In this document: positions 38,805 to 48,271 of the stretch, in pieces
Position numbering within the stretch: the stretch's first letter is position 1
How the letters are laid out: every line of letters starts with the position of its first letter
Assembly: GCA_051893155.1 (NCBI GenBank)
Contig: JBJFGY010000017.1
Span: forward strand, 1-64,000
Reading direction: 5' to 3'
Origin: UBA6448 sp051893155
Lineage (GTDB): Bacteria; Bacillota_I; Bacilli_A; RF39; UBA660
Length of the DNA stretch: 64,000 nt
Notes under the pieces: model-generated
Databases searched by the model: none
What the model was told of the DNA's origin: nothing
What the model saw: the letters and a program-made list of their open reading frames with translations, nothing else
Translations under genes and position numbers: made by a program

Positions 38805-40121
38805 TTAAATATTTTTTGCAAGATTTTTAAATTCATTCCCACGAGTTTCAAATTTATCATATTGATCCCAACTAGCACTTGCAGGTGATAGTAATACTAC
38901 TCCACTATTTAAATTATCTTTTTTAATCATTTCCATTGCAACTTTAAGTGTATAACATTTTTCAGAGTTTATATTTAGTTCTTTAGCATAATTAAATACT
39001 TCATCAGTAACCTGCCCAATCGCATAAATTTTTTTAACATGTTTCATATAATTATCCAACTCATGAAAATTTTGATTTCTTTGCATTCCACCAAGAATAA
39101 GATAAACATCTTCTTTAAAAGAATTTAATGCCGTAATAGTGGATGTAGGATTAGTGGCTTTAGAATCATTATAAAATTTTAAATTATCTTTTTGACAAAC
39201 AAATTCTATTCTATGTTCAACTCCATTAAAACTCCTAAAAAAATCTTTTACAATATCTTTATCTATTCCAAATTCATTTATAACTAAAAGTGCAGCCATA
39301 ATATTTTCATAATTATGTTGACCTTTAATTTTAATATCATTTATATTAATAATTTTTTCATCTTTTATAAATATAAAATCATCTTTTATAAATGCATCTT
39401 TACCATTAAAATATTCTTTTTTAGATTTAATATCTTTAGTTATATCCATACTATCTAAATTATTTTGATTAATTATAGCAAGATCTTTTTCTGTATGATG
39501 ATTAAATATATTATGTTTTACTTTTTTATAATTTTCATAATTTCCATGATAATCCAAATGAGTTTGACATAAATTTGTAAGAACACTTATATCTGTTTTA
39601 AAATCTTTAAAGTTAATTAGTTGATGATCAGAAATTTCTAATAAAAGTACATCACCACTTTTTATTAATGGGATTACTTCACTTAAAGGATAGCCAATAT
39701 TTCCTCCTAAAACGACTGGAATATTCATTTTTTTTAATAATTCATAAATAATTGTCGTTGTTGTAGTTTTACCATTAGAACCTGTAACGCCAATTATTTT
39801 GATGTTTTTTGGAAGAAAGTGATATGCTACTTCCATTTCATTATAAATTTGTATATTTAATTTACTTGCTTCAATTAATAATTCATGAAATGGCATTACT
39901 CCTGGGTTTTTAATAACCATATCAAAAGACGAATTAAATATATCTAGAGGTTTATCAGTTTTAATAAATTTTACACCAAGGCTTTCTAATTCGTGAACTT
40001 TATCTTCATCTTGATCATTTTTATCAGTTATAACTATTTCATTATTTTTACAGAGTAATTTTGCAACATTATAACCACTTCTAGCCATACCTAAAATAAA
40101 TATTTTTTTATTTTCAAACAT
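38805..40121 (-). CDS. murD: UDP-N-acetylmuramoyl-L-alanine--D-glutamate ligase
   Basis: A 438-residue Mur ligase adding D-Glu. The ATP P-loop VTGSNGKTTTTTI is near residue 114, followed by the NLCQTHLDYHGNYENY carbamoyl-lysine region and the FYNDSKATNPTST motif. Located 9 nt after alaS. Confidence 0.95.
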   Translation of the reverse strand: MFENKKIFILGMARSGYNVAKLLCKNNEIVITDKNDQDEDKVHELESLGVKFIKTDKPLDIFNSSFDMVIKNPGVMPFHELLIEASKLNIQIYNEMEVAYHFLPKNIKIIGVTGSNGKTTTTTIIYELLKKMNIPVVLGGNIGYPLSEVIPLIKSGDVLLLEISDHQLINFKDFKTDISVLTNLCQTHLDYHGNYENYKKVKHNIFNHHTEKDLAIINQNNLDSMDITKDIKSKKEYFNGKDAFIKDDFIFIKDEKIININDIKIKGQHNYENIMAALLVINEFGIDKDIVKDFFRSFNGVEHRIEFVCQKDNLKFYNDSKATNPTSTITALNSFKEDVYLILGGMQRNQNFHELDNYMKHVKKIYAIGQVTDEVFNYAKELNINSEKCYTLKVAMEMIKKDNLNSGVVLLSPASASWDQYDKFETRGNEFKNLAKNI

Positions 40122-40130
40122 TTTATCACC

Positions 40131-41882
40131 TTATTTTAATACTGCTTTAATTCTACGTACTCCAGCAGAAGAACTTTCTTCTTTAACAATTTTAAATGTA
40201 CCAAGTTCACTAGTATTTTTTACATGTGGACCCATACAAATTTCTTTAGATACATCTCCGATACTATATACAGATACAATATCAGGATATTTTTCTATAA
40301 ACATTGCTTCAGCCCCACTATCAACGGCACTAGATTTAGGCATTTCTTCCATAGTTACTGGAATACTTTCACTTATCCATTTATTAACTAAATTTTCAAC
40401 TTCAGTTATTTCTTCATTACTTAATTTATGATCACAACTAAAATCAAAACGCATTCTTTCATCATTAATATTTGAGCCTTTTTGATGAACATTACCATTT
40501 ATAACTTTTTTTAATGCTGCATTAAGTAAATGAGTTGCAGTATGATATCTTGTTTCTATTTCACTATTACCTGCAAGGCCACCTTTAAATTGACCAACTG
40601 AAGCAGTTCTAGATAAATTTTGATGTTCTTTAAATTTTTCTTCAAACCCTTTTTCATCAACTTTTAAACCTTTTTCATTTGCAAGTTCAATAGTAAGTTC
40701 AATTGGAAAGCCAAATGTATCATATAAATGAAAAGCTACTTCACCATTTATATCTTCATTATTTTTAATTATTTTAGAAAATTCTCTTAATCCTTTTTCT
40801 AATGTTTTATTAAATTTATCTTTTTCATTTTTTAATACTTCATAAATAACTTCTTCATTTTTACTAAGTTCATTATAATATTTTGAATATTTTGAAATAA
40901 TAAGACTTGCAATTTGTTTTTCCCAATCTGATTCAATATTAATACCAAGATTTTTAGCATGCCTTATACTTCTTCGAATTAATCTTCTTAAAATATAACC
41001 TTGACCAACATTAGATGGTTTTATGCCTGCATTATCACCTGCAATAAAAACTGAAGTTCTAATATGATCTGCAATAATACGTATTGATTTTTCATTACCT
41101 TCATAAGGAAGTGAAGATATTTTACATATTAAATCAATTACATCTTTCCATATAGAAGAAGCGTAATTATCATTTACTCCTTCAAGAACTGCTGTTACTC
41201 TTTCAAGTCCCATACCTGTATCAACATTTTTATTAGGTAAAGTTGTTACTGAACCATCTGAATTTTTATTAAATTCCATGAAAACATCATTCCAAATTTC
41301 AACCCATCTATCATCTTCCGGATCAAATTTTTTAGGAATTTCATCATTACTACGAAAATAAAACATTTCAGTGTCTGGGCCACAAGGACCAGTTTCACCA
41401 GCAATCCAAAAATTATCATCTTTTGTAAGAACAATTCTGTCTTCATTTATGCCAAGTGATTTCCATATATTGTAACTTTCTTCATCAAAAGGAATAGTTT
41501 CATTACCTGCAAAAACAGTAACAGCAAGTCTTTCTATAGGGATATTTAAAACTTTTGTTAAAAATTCGAAACTCCAAGTGATAGCTTCTTTTTTAAAATA
41601 ATCTCCTAATGACCAATTTCCAAGCATTTCAAAAAATGTATGATGGGTTGCATCACCAATACTATCCAAATCATTTGTTCTAATACATTTTTGTGCATCA
41701 CAAAGTCTTGTTCCGTACGGATGTTTTTTTCCCATTAAATATGGAATGAGTGGCTGCATTCCCGCAGTATTAAAAAGTACTGATGGATCATTTTCTGGAA
41801 CTACCGGTGCACTAGGTATTTCCTTATGACCTTTAGAAACAAAAAAATCAATATATAAATCTTTTAAATTAACGCATTTCAT
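40131..41882 (-). CDS. alaS: Alanyl-tRNA synthetase, short form lacking C-Ala
   Basis: A 583-residue synthetase, about 290 residues shorter than typical bacterial AlaRS. The catalytic core (TAGMQPLIPY, HHTFFEMLGNWS, GMGLERVT) and tRNA-recognition region (GQGYILRRLIRRSIRH) are intact. The editing domain is present with HTATH but its second zinc motif reads CMGPH rather than CGGTH. The protein ends SSAGVRRIKAVLK, exactly where the C-Ala (DHHA1) domain would begin, so this is a clean natural truncation. Overlaps the dNMP-kinase-like gene by 1 nt. Confidence 0.92.
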   Translation of the reverse strand: MKCVNLKDLYIDFFVSKGHKEIPSAPVVPENDPSVLFNTAGMQPLIPYLMGKKHPYGTRLCDAQKCIRTNDLDSIGDATHHTFFEMLGNWSLGDYFKKEAITWSFEFLTKVLNIPIERLAVTVFAGNETIPFDEESYNIWKSLGINEDRIVLTKDDNFWIAGETGPCGPDTEMFYFRSNDEIPKKFDPEDDRWVEIWNDVFMEFNKNSDGSVTTLPNKNVDTGMGLERVTAVLEGVNDNYASSIWKDVIDLICKISSLPYEGNEKSIRIIADHIRTSVFIAGDNAGIKPSNVGQGYILRRLIRRSIRHAKNLGINIESDWEKQIASLIISKYSKYYNELSKNEEVIYEVLKNEKDKFNKTLEKGLREFSKIIKNNEDINGEVAFHLYDTFGFPIELTIELANEKGLKVDEKGFEEKFKEHQNLSRTASVGQFKGGLAGNSEIETRYHTATHLLNAALKKVINGNVHQKGSNINDERMRFDFSCDHKLSNEEITEVENLVNKWISESIPVTMEEMPKSSAVDSGAEAMFIEKYPDIVSVYSIGDVSKEICMGPHVKNTSELGTFKIVKEESSSAGVRRIKAVLK

Positions 41883-42406
41883 TATTTCACCTTATCTAAA
41901 ATTGCAAATATTTTTTCTTTTAATTTACTTAAATCATCATTTGCTATAATGTAATCAAAATCAGGATAATTTTCTAAAGCTATTTCAGTCACATGTGATT
42001 GTTGCTTAACTGTTAATTTACTAGAACTAAACTGATTAACTATATAAAACGAATATACATTATCAAAAGAATTTTTAATTTCTTCTATTTCATTTGGCAT
42101 TCTAACATCACTTATAACTAAATTTTCTACATATTTTTGATATATTGTAATGTCCTTAATCATATTAGAAACCAAAAAATTAGGATCACTTTCTCTCATC
42201 TCATCACCAAGATTTTGCATAAAATCACGTGGCTTATTATTTTCATTACCATCCCAATTTGTAAGCTCTAATGCAAAGTTTTTAATATATTTACTATAGC
42301 TTGTAATTGCACATTCTTCTAGTTTATATATATAATACTCTTTAATTAATTTAGCAATTTCATTTTTTCCACTTCCAGCTTTTCCTGCTATTAAAAAAAT
42401 TCTCAT
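41882..42406 (-). CDS. P-loop deoxynucleoside-monophosphate kinase-like protein
   Basis: A 174-residue P-loop kinase with GKAGSGKNEIAKL (Walker A, residues 8-20) and an ISDVRMPNEI motif typical of phage T4-type dNMP kinases; the RDFMQNLGDEMRESDPN region fits too. It would make dNDPs from dNMPs. It abuts alaS and lies beside core genes, so phage origin is not indicated. Confidence 0.65.
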   Translation of the reverse strand: MRIFLIAGKAGSGKNEIAKLIKEYYIYKLEECAITSYSKYIKNFALELTNWDGNENNKPRDFMQNLGDEMRESDPNFLVSNMIKDITIYQKYVENLVISDVRMPNEIEEIKNSFDNVYSFYIVNQFSSSKLTVKQQSHVTEIALENYPDFDYIIANDDLSKLKEKIFAILDKVK

Positions 42407-42460
42407 ATTTCCTCCATTAATTTATTTATTATAATACCAATTATTATTACCTAAATCAAT

Positions 42461-44413
42461 TTATTTTTTATATTTATAAGCAATATTATAATAATCATAA
42501 TCAATTATATATTGACTCAAATTAATCCTATTATTAACTAATTGCTTTATGTTTGCTACATAATCTTCATCAACACTTTGGCCATTATTTAATACAAATT
42601 CACTAGTTGCTGCAAAATATTTTCCTTTATCAGTTACCCATGAACGATTATCAAACATTGCAAGGCCATCTTCTGTTGATAATATATCTTTTCCAATAAT
42701 TAGTCTTGAATCATATTCAATACCAAATAAATTATATATTGTTGGTAAAACATCTAATTGACTTCCAACTTTGTTAATTTCTACTTTATCCATAGCACTA
42801 TTATATAAAATAAATTTACTACGATTAATTTCAATTTTATCGTCTTTTTCATAACTAGATACTTCATTAACTTGTTTAACAGTTAATTCATATGGATAAT
42901 GATCACCTACTAAAGCAATAACTGTATCTTCTAAAATACCTTCCTTTTCAAGTTTATTAATTAAATCTTCTAAAGCTTTATCAAGTTCCATTTGTGCTGC
43001 CAAATATGCTTTTACTGGATTTGAATATGGTAAATTAAATGCATCAATTTCTTCTTTATGTTTTTTACTCATACTATTACCTTCAAAAGAATAACCAGCA
43101 TGACCAGATACTGTTGCATAAAATACCATAAATGGTTTATCACTATTTACATAATCGGAAAAAGTTGAATCAATCATTTCCACATCACTTTGAGGCCAAA
43201 TACCACTACACTTAATTTTAGTTTCAAGGCCATTAAAACATGCTATAAAATTATCAAATCCTAAAGATTTTAAATATACATTTCTATCCTGAAAATTATA
43301 TGAATTATTATGATAAGCAAAAGTATTATATCCTTCATTTTTAAATATATTTGCAATTCCCATAGGATATGTATTATCACCACTCCTAAATTTTTTTAAT
43401 GATGAAAAATTTGCATAAAGTCCGGTTAATTCTTGAAATTCCCCACCAATTGTACTATATATAGTCGGTGTATAAAAATTATTAAATACAAATCCATTAT
43501 TAACAAGTTTATAAAGTGTTGGTGTAATATCTTTATCAACAGCAATCTCATTAAAACTTTCAGCCATAAATAAAATTAAATTTTTTCCTTTAAATTTTCC
43601 TGTATATTCATTTTGATATGAACCTATATCATTTTTAAAATAATTTGACATCATAACAATTTTATCATTATTTGAATAATCATTAATAATACCATCAAAA
43701 TCAATATCTAATGTATTAGAATCATAATTTATATCAATAATTGTCTTATTATCATTACCATGTTCAATATTTATTTTTTCTTCAAAGCCAAAAATAAACC
43801 GATATGTATCAACCCAAAAAGTATTAATTATTCCAACTTTTTCAATATTAAGAGAAGGATTATTAACTTCATAAAATAATTCATAAGGGCTATAACTTTC
43901 ATCCTTTTTTATATTTAAACTATATATATAACCTATAGAAAATAAAATTAAAAAACATATACTAATTGCTATTTTTATATTATTAGTTTTTTTAAACCGA
44001 ATTTTTTTTCTAATTATAATAACTAAAATTAAAGGAATAGATAAAAGTATTATTCCTGGTAATCTTTTTATTGTTTCAATTACTGCTTTACCCAAAAAAG
44101 ATGTAACTTGATCTGCTATTTGTAATATTGAAAAAGATATATAAAAATCAAAAAAATCTTTTACAACATATTGAGCAACAAACCAAATAGTCCAAAATAT
44201 AAAAGTAAAATAAAATATAAATCTATTAATTTTTTCTTTAAAAATTCTTGTTAAAATATACATTAATATGCTATAACATAAAATAAATATAATCATATTA
44301 ATGCTTGATGTTATAAAAATTGTCTTATGTAATAAAATTCGATAAATAAATTCCATATAAATAAAACTTAAGAAAAAAATTACAAATGTACTATATCTTT
44401 TATATTCTTTCAT
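42461..44413 (-). CDS. LTA-synthase-like sulfatase-fold membrane enzyme
   Basis: A 650-residue protein with five helices in the first ~190 residues and an extracellular alkaline-phosphatase/sulfatase-fold domain. Metal and nucleophile sites can be matched: NLILFMAESFNE (Glu), the STIGGEF segment (Thr nucleophile) and VGDHYPYE. Such enzymes add glycerol phosphate from phosphatidylglycerol to a glycolipid or other acceptor. ATG 44413 is preferred because AGGTGG precedes it. Confidence 0.85.
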   Translation of the reverse strand: MKEYKRYSTFVIFFLSFIYMEFIYRILLHKTIFITSSINMIIFILCYSILMYILTRIFKEKINRFIFYFTFIFWTIWFVAQYVVKDFFDFYISFSILQIADQVTSFLGKAVIETIKRLPGIILLSIPLILVIIIRKKIRFKKTNNIKIAISICFLILFSIGYIYSLNIKKDESYSPYELFYEVNNPSLNIEKVGIINTFWVDTYRFIFGFEEKINIEHGNDNKTIIDINYDSNTLDIDFDGIINDYSNNDKIVMMSNYFKNDIGSYQNEYTGKFKGKNLILFMAESFNEIAVDKDITPTLYKLVNNGFVFNNFYTPTIYSTIGGEFQELTGLYANFSSLKKFRSGDNTYPMGIANIFKNEGYNTFAYHNNSYNFQDRNVYLKSLGFDNFIACFNGLETKIKCSGIWPQSDVEMIDSTFSDYVNSDKPFMVFYATVSGHAGYSFEGNSMSKKHKEEIDAFNLPYSNPVKAYLAAQMELDKALEDLINKLEKEGILEDTVIALVGDHYPYELTVKQVNEVSSYEKDDKIEINRSKFILYNSAMDKVEINKVGSQLDVLPTIYNLFGIEYDSRLIIGKDILSTEDGLAMFDNRSWVTDKGKYFAATSEFVLNNGQSVDEDYVANIKQLVNNRINLSQYIIDYDYYNIAYKYKK

Positions 44414-44474
44414 ATTCCACCTATACATATTATATCATATATTTTTTCTATATTATAAAAATTTTAAAAAGTTA

Positions 44475-46091
44475 TTAATAATTTAATGTCCTAAATTTTT
44501 TTACGCCATATTTACAAATTACAAAGTATAGTATAATTATAGTTAATATAAAAACAATAATTTGTAAAATAATAACTATATAAGCAATTTTATAAAATTT
44601 TATCATAATAAGTATTGAAATAAGACCTAAACCCATTCCTAAAAATACAGCAACCATAGAACTTAAACTTTGTTTAATTACTTCTACTTCAGTTGTCCAC
44701 TTTAATTTAGGATATTTTAAATTAATTAAAATACCAATCATTGCACTAAGTGTTGGAACAGTCAATGTTAAAAATATAATAAAGATTATATCTAATAATT
44801 TCACTTTAAAAAAAATTATAAATACTAAATCATTAATAAACATAAGTGGAATTACTAAAATCATACTAAATAATACTTTTGAAAATATAATACTTTTTTC
44901 ATTTATTGGTAAACTTTTTATAATATTTATTTTCTTACCTTCTAAAGAAATACTTGAAGAAGTAATAGATGTCATAAAACTTATAAAAATAATTATTTCA
45001 AAATATATTACTGGAGCATATTTTGTTATAGAAACAATTGAAATTTGTTCTTGCATATCACCATTAATTAAATTAACAAAATTTTGAGAATTGCAACAAA
45101 AAAGTATTATCATAATAAGCATTAATATAATTCCAAACAAAGTATTAATTACATATACTGGAGAGGAAAAATAATATTTAAATTCCTTTTTTATTAATGA
45201 AGTAATTTTATTATTTACTTTTATACTGTTATGATTATGCTTTTTTACTTTTTTTGTTTTAGTAACTGATGATTTAGATATAATCTTATAATAATTAATT
45301 GAGCCCAAATAAACAAAAATAATTAATGGAATTATATTAAATAAAATTAATTTTATAAAAGCTAATATATCAAATTTATTTATTAAGGATATATATGCAT
45401 TTATTGGATAATAAAATTTTGTTATTATTTTATTAATAATTGGTGCTTTAGTGACAAAATTATTTACACTATTTTCCATTGAAAATGAAAAATAATAGAT
45501 TATAACAAAAAAAATTATAGAAAGAATTGTTTGAACTCTTTTCTTATTTTTAAAATTAACAGATAAACCTTTTACAATATATCCAATTATTGAAGCAATA
45601 ATTGTAGGTATAATTGGTATTAGTAGAATCATTATTAAAGATATAAAATAAAAATTTACATTGGGATGTTCAAAATATGAATAAACAACTAAAGCAGGTA
45701 AAAATATCATTAATACATAAATATATTGAAATATTAAAAATTTAATTAGTCTTGCTAAAAATATTTTTTCCTTTTTTATAGGTAAAGAAAAAAGTAAATC
45801 ATTATCTTCAGATTCAAATAAAATTCCTTGTGATTTAAAAAAACCTTGTAAAATTATAAAAAAAGATATTGCCATTATAAATAAACTTAAACAAACATAT
45901 GTTAAGTTAGCATCATGAAGTGGCTTTGCAAACATATAGGCATACACTCCTACTGAATACATTAGAAGTGCAAATAATATTAATGGAAATAATATTTTTT
46001 TTATTTTTGATTTATTATTATTTGATTTTATTTTTAAAATATTTAATCCATCTTTTAATAAAACTTTTAATAAAGATAATGTTTGTTTCAT
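44475..46091 (-). CDS. ABC transporter permease
   Basis: A 538-residue protein with about twelve helices and a charged insertion near residue 285, the layout of ABC-2-type export permeases of the EcsB/YthQ kind. It has a LFESEDNDLLFSLPIKKEKIF segment and an equivalent SLEGKKINIIKSLPINEKSII motif in the second half, the repeated coupling motif of this family. It overlaps its ATPase gene by 4 nt. Confidence 0.8.
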   Translation of the reverse strand: MKQTLSLLKVLLKDGLNILKIKSNNNKSKIKKILFPLILFALLMYSVGVYAYMFAKPLHDANLTYVCLSLFIMAISFFIILQGFFKSQGILFESEDNDLLFSLPIKKEKIFLARLIKFLIFQYIYVLMIFLPALVVYSYFEHPNVNFYFISLIMILLIPIIPTIIASIIGYIVKGLSVNFKNKKRVQTILSIIFFVIIYYFSFSMENSVNNFVTKAPIINKIITKFYYPINAYISLINKFDILAFIKLILFNIIPLIIFVYLGSINYYKIISKSSVTKTKKVKKHNHNSIKVNNKITSLIKKEFKYYFSSPVYVINTLFGIILMLIMIILFCCNSQNFVNLINGDMQEQISIVSITKYAPVIYFEIIIFISFMTSITSSSISLEGKKINIIKSLPINEKSIIFSKVLFSMILVIPLMFINDLVFIIFFKVKLLDIIFIIFLTLTVPTLSAMIGILINLKYPKLKWTTEVEVIKQSLSSMVAVFLGMGLGLISILIMIKFYKIAYIVIILQIIVFILTIIILYFVICKYGVKKFRTLNY

Positions 46092-46798
46092 TTTTCATCC
46101 TCAAGTTCTAAAAATACTTCTTCTAAAGATTCGTCACCTTTAATATTTTTCATAGAACCAACTTTAATAAGTTTACCATTTTTTATAATTGCTACTTCAT
46201 CACAAAGTTTTTCAGCAACATCCAATATATGTGTTGAATAAAAAATGATTTTATTTTCTTTCACCATTTCCTTCATTATTTTTTTCATATCAAACACGGC
46301 CTTTGGATCAAGACCTACAAATGGTTCGTCCATAATTAATATTTCTGGATTATGAGAAAGTGCTGCAATTAATGCAACTTTTTGTTTCATTCCATGTGAA
46401 AAGCTTGATATTTCATCATATAAATTATTTTCAAGTTCAAGCATCTTTGCATATTTTCTAATGTTTTCTTCTCGCACTTCTAATGGTGTTTCATACATAT
46501 CACAAACAAAGTCAATAAAATCAATAGCTTTCATATTTTCATAAAGATCTGGATTATCTGGAATATAAGCCATTATCTTTTTGCACTCTATAGGATTTTC
46601 TTTTATAGAATTTCCATTTATTAAAATATCTCCTTCATCAAATTCAATTATTCCCATCATTGCTTTTATCATTGTTGTTTTTCCTGCTCCATTATGACCT
46701 ATAAAAGCAAAAATTTTTCCATTTTTAATATTAAAGTTCACATTATCAAGAGCTTTTTTTGTATTGTATTTTTTACTAACATTTTTAATTTCTATCAT
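46088..46798 (-). CDS. ABC transporter ATP-binding protein
   Basis: A 236-residue ATPase with Walker A (GHNGAGKTTMIKA, about 34-46), signature FSHGMKQKVAL, Walker B (ILIMDEPFVGLD) and the H-loop STH. It pairs with the downstream permease as an exporter of unknown substrate. Start follows AAAGGCC. Confidence 0.9.
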   Translation of the reverse strand: MIEIKNVSKKYNTKKALDNVNFNIKNGKIFAFIGHNGAGKTTMIKAMMGIIEFDEGDILINGNSIKENPIECKKIMAYIPDNPDLYENMKAIDFIDFVCDMYETPLEVREENIRKYAKMLELENNLYDEISSFSHGMKQKVALIAALSHNPEILIMDEPFVGLDPKAVFDMKKIMKEMVKENKIIFYSTHILDVAEKLCDEVAIIKNGKLIKVGSMKNIKGDESLEEVFLELEDEK

Positions 46799-46842
46799 AT
46801 ATAAAGGCCTTTCTATATATATATCATATCATATTTTATGAA

Positions 46843-46876
46843 AAAAGATAGATTATTTTAACTTAATCTATCTTTT
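46843..46876 (-). terminator. rpsU-yqeY terminator
   Basis: A long stem (AAAGATAGATTA/TAATCTATCTTT) whose 5' arm is the end of yqeY, followed by a T run on the minus strand. Confidence 0.85.
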
Positions 46877-47295
46877 ACAATCTTACTAACTAAAGACATA
46901 TCTGCATTAGTTATTTTTGAAGAAATAATTTTCATTAAATTTCCCATATCTTTCATTGAAGTTGGTTTAACTTCTTCGAAGACTAAATCAATTACTTTAT
47001 TTATTTCTTCTTCACTCATTTCTTGTGGTAAGTATTTATTTAATACTTCAACTTCATGTTCTAGTTCTTTTACAGTCTCAAGTTTATTATATTTTTTGTA
47101 TTCCTCAATAGAATCTTTTCTAGTTTTAACTTGTTTTTTTATAACTTTTAAAACTTCCTCATCAGTAAGTTCATGTAAAGAGCCTTTTCGACTTTCAACA
47201 ATAAATTCACTCTTTAACATTCTTAAGACAGATAAGGTAAATTTATCACCACTTTTTAAAGCGTTTTTTAAATCTAAATTAATTTGTTCTAACAT
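46858..47295 (-). CDS. yqeY: GatB/YqeY-domain protein
   Basis: A 145-residue YqeY protein, a stand-alone version of the GatB tail that contacts tRNA. The DAL-like N-terminus, KRKDSIEEYKK-type helix and YLPQEMSEEEI segment are typical. It follows rpsU, as in most Firmicutes. Confidence 0.93.
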   Translation of the reverse strand: MLEQINLDLKNALKSGDKFTLSVLRMLKSEFIVESRKGSLHELTDEEVLKVIKKQVKTRKDSIEEYKKYNKLETVKELEHEVEVLNKYLPQEMSEEEINKVIDLVFEEVKPTSMKDMGNLMKIISSKITNADMSLVSKIVKDRLS

Positions 47296-47304
47296 AATTA
47301 CTCC

Positions 47305-47493
47305 TTAATTATGATTTCTACGGCGTGAATTTTTAATATTTTCTTTCTTTTCATTTCTTCTTTTAACGCCTGGTTTTTCATAGCATTTTCTCTTCTTAAG
47401 TTCTGAAGGGACGCCACTACGAGCAAATTTTGCTTTAAACTTTTTCAAAGCAAGATCAACATTACCATTTTGAACTACAACCTTTGTCATCAT
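47305..47493 (-). CDS. rpsU: 30S ribosomal protein S21
   Basis: A 61-62 residue basic protein: VVVQNGNVDLALKKFKAKF, ARSGVPSELKKRK and a Lys/Arg-rich tail. Start is one of the tandem ATGs (47493/47490) after GGGAGGG. It lies 60 bp downstream of the bacteriocin peptide genes with no clear terminator between, so read-through is possible. Confidence 0.95.
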   Translation of the reverse strand: MMTKVVVQNGNVDLALKKFKAKFARSGVPSELKKRKCYEKPGVKRRNEKKENIKNSRRRNHN

Positions 47494-47553
47494 TATCCCT
47501 CCCTTCATTAACTAGCATTATTATAACACCTACCACATATTTTGACAAGATTT

Positions 47554-47709
47554 TTAACAACTTGTATGATTAAATAATCGACGCAATGTTGAACCAAAAT
47601 TTTGTCCATAACCATATATGGCAATAATTAATTTTCCTGCAGCAGCAAGCCAAGAAGCACTTACAGCTCCACCAACATATAAAACGCTTTCATCACTATT
47701 TAACACCAT
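47554..47709 (-). CDS. Double-glycine-leader bacteriocin peptide (second peptide)
   Basis: A 51-residue ORF starting 1 nt after the first peptide gene's stop (TAA-A-ATG), so translation is probably coupled. Leader MVLNSDESVLYVGG (1-14) ends in the GG processing site; the 37-residue core begins AVSASWLAAAGK, contains a GxxxG motif at G35-G39 (YGQNFG) and an STLRRLF segment, and ends in Cys51. This matches partner peptides of the class IIb lactobin A/cerein 7B type. Export and cleavage would be by the adjacent C39 transporter. Basic/hydrophobic core suggests membrane activity. Confidence 0.85.
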   Translation of the reverse strand: MVLNSDESVLYVGGAVSASWLAAAGKLIIAIYGYGQNFGSTLRRLFNHTSC

Positions 47710-47710
47710 T

Positions 47711-47857
47711 TTATCTTATATTGCAAGCCTTTGGATTAGAAAAGCCATCAATAATTCCAAAAAAGAATGAACTAATTACTGAAATAATAAAAATACTACC
47801 CAAAGAAAACTTTGCACCTCCTGTATATTTTATCATTTCATCATCTTTCAAAAGCAT
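47711..47857 (-). CDS. Double-glycine-leader bacteriocin peptide (first peptide)
   Basis: A 48-residue ORF with a strong AAAGGAGG site 12 nt after the accessory gene. Leader MLLKDDEMIKYTGG (1-14) ends GG. The 34-residue core starts AKFSLGSIF, is a hydrophobic helix with GIIDG (a GxxxG motif, G34-G38), then GFSNPKAC and a short tail. The GxxxGF-x-NPxxC ending recalls lactobin A/cerein 7B peptides. With the next gene it forms a probable two-peptide pair whose helices pack through GxxxG motifs. Confidence 0.88.
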   Translation of the reverse strand: MLLKDDEMIKYTGGAKFSLGSIFIISVISSFFFGIIDGFSNPKACNIR

Positions 47858-47869
47858 GCTACCTCCTTT

Positions 47870-48271
47870 CTAAAATATAATTTTAAATATTTTTTTTATT
47901 ATTTTTTCTTTATCAAAATAAAATGTTATTTTCACAACTTCATTTTCTTTTAAATTTATATTTGTTTTTAATGTATAAATTTGATAGTTTTGGTAATTTT
48001 CATTTAATAAATCTGAAATATTATCAATCTTATAACTATATTCATCATTTTTTATTTTCATCTTATTATTTAAAGTTATTTTGTCAGAGTTTTCTACTAA
48101 AATGTTAACTTTAATAAAGCCATTTTCATAAATACCATAAGTATTAAAATTACTATATGATTCTAAAAAAAATGAAAGAATAATAAAAATAATAAATATA
48201 CCTAAAAACATAATTAAAAATAAATTATTTTTATATTTAATATTTTGCAAATAATAATAACTACTTTTCAT
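47870..48271 (-). CDS. Short bacteriocin-secretion accessory protein
   Basis: A 133-residue protein with an N-terminal helix (about 19-38) and an extracytoplasmic beta-rich part. In this position an HlyD/LcnD-type membrane fusion protein (about 450 residues) is expected; this one has the anchor and a beta-barrel/C-terminal-like part (FIKVNILVENS, NEVVKITFYFDKEKI) but no coiled-coil hairpin. ATG 48271 follows AAAGGTG. It overlaps the transporter gene by 11 nt, so it is part of the same operon. Confidence 0.65.
   Translation of the reverse strand: MKSSYYYLQNIKYKNNLFLIMFLGIFIIFIILSFFLESYSNFNTYGIYENGFIKVNILVENSDKITLNNKMKIKNDEYSYKIDNISDLLNENYQNYQIYTLKTNINLKENEVVKITFYFDKEKIIKKIFKIIF

Noticed and set aside
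41882..42406. Prophage remnant suggested by a phage-type dNMP kinase
   Set aside because: It is tightly packed between alaS and an LtaS-like gene, with no other phage genes, integrase or att repeats.
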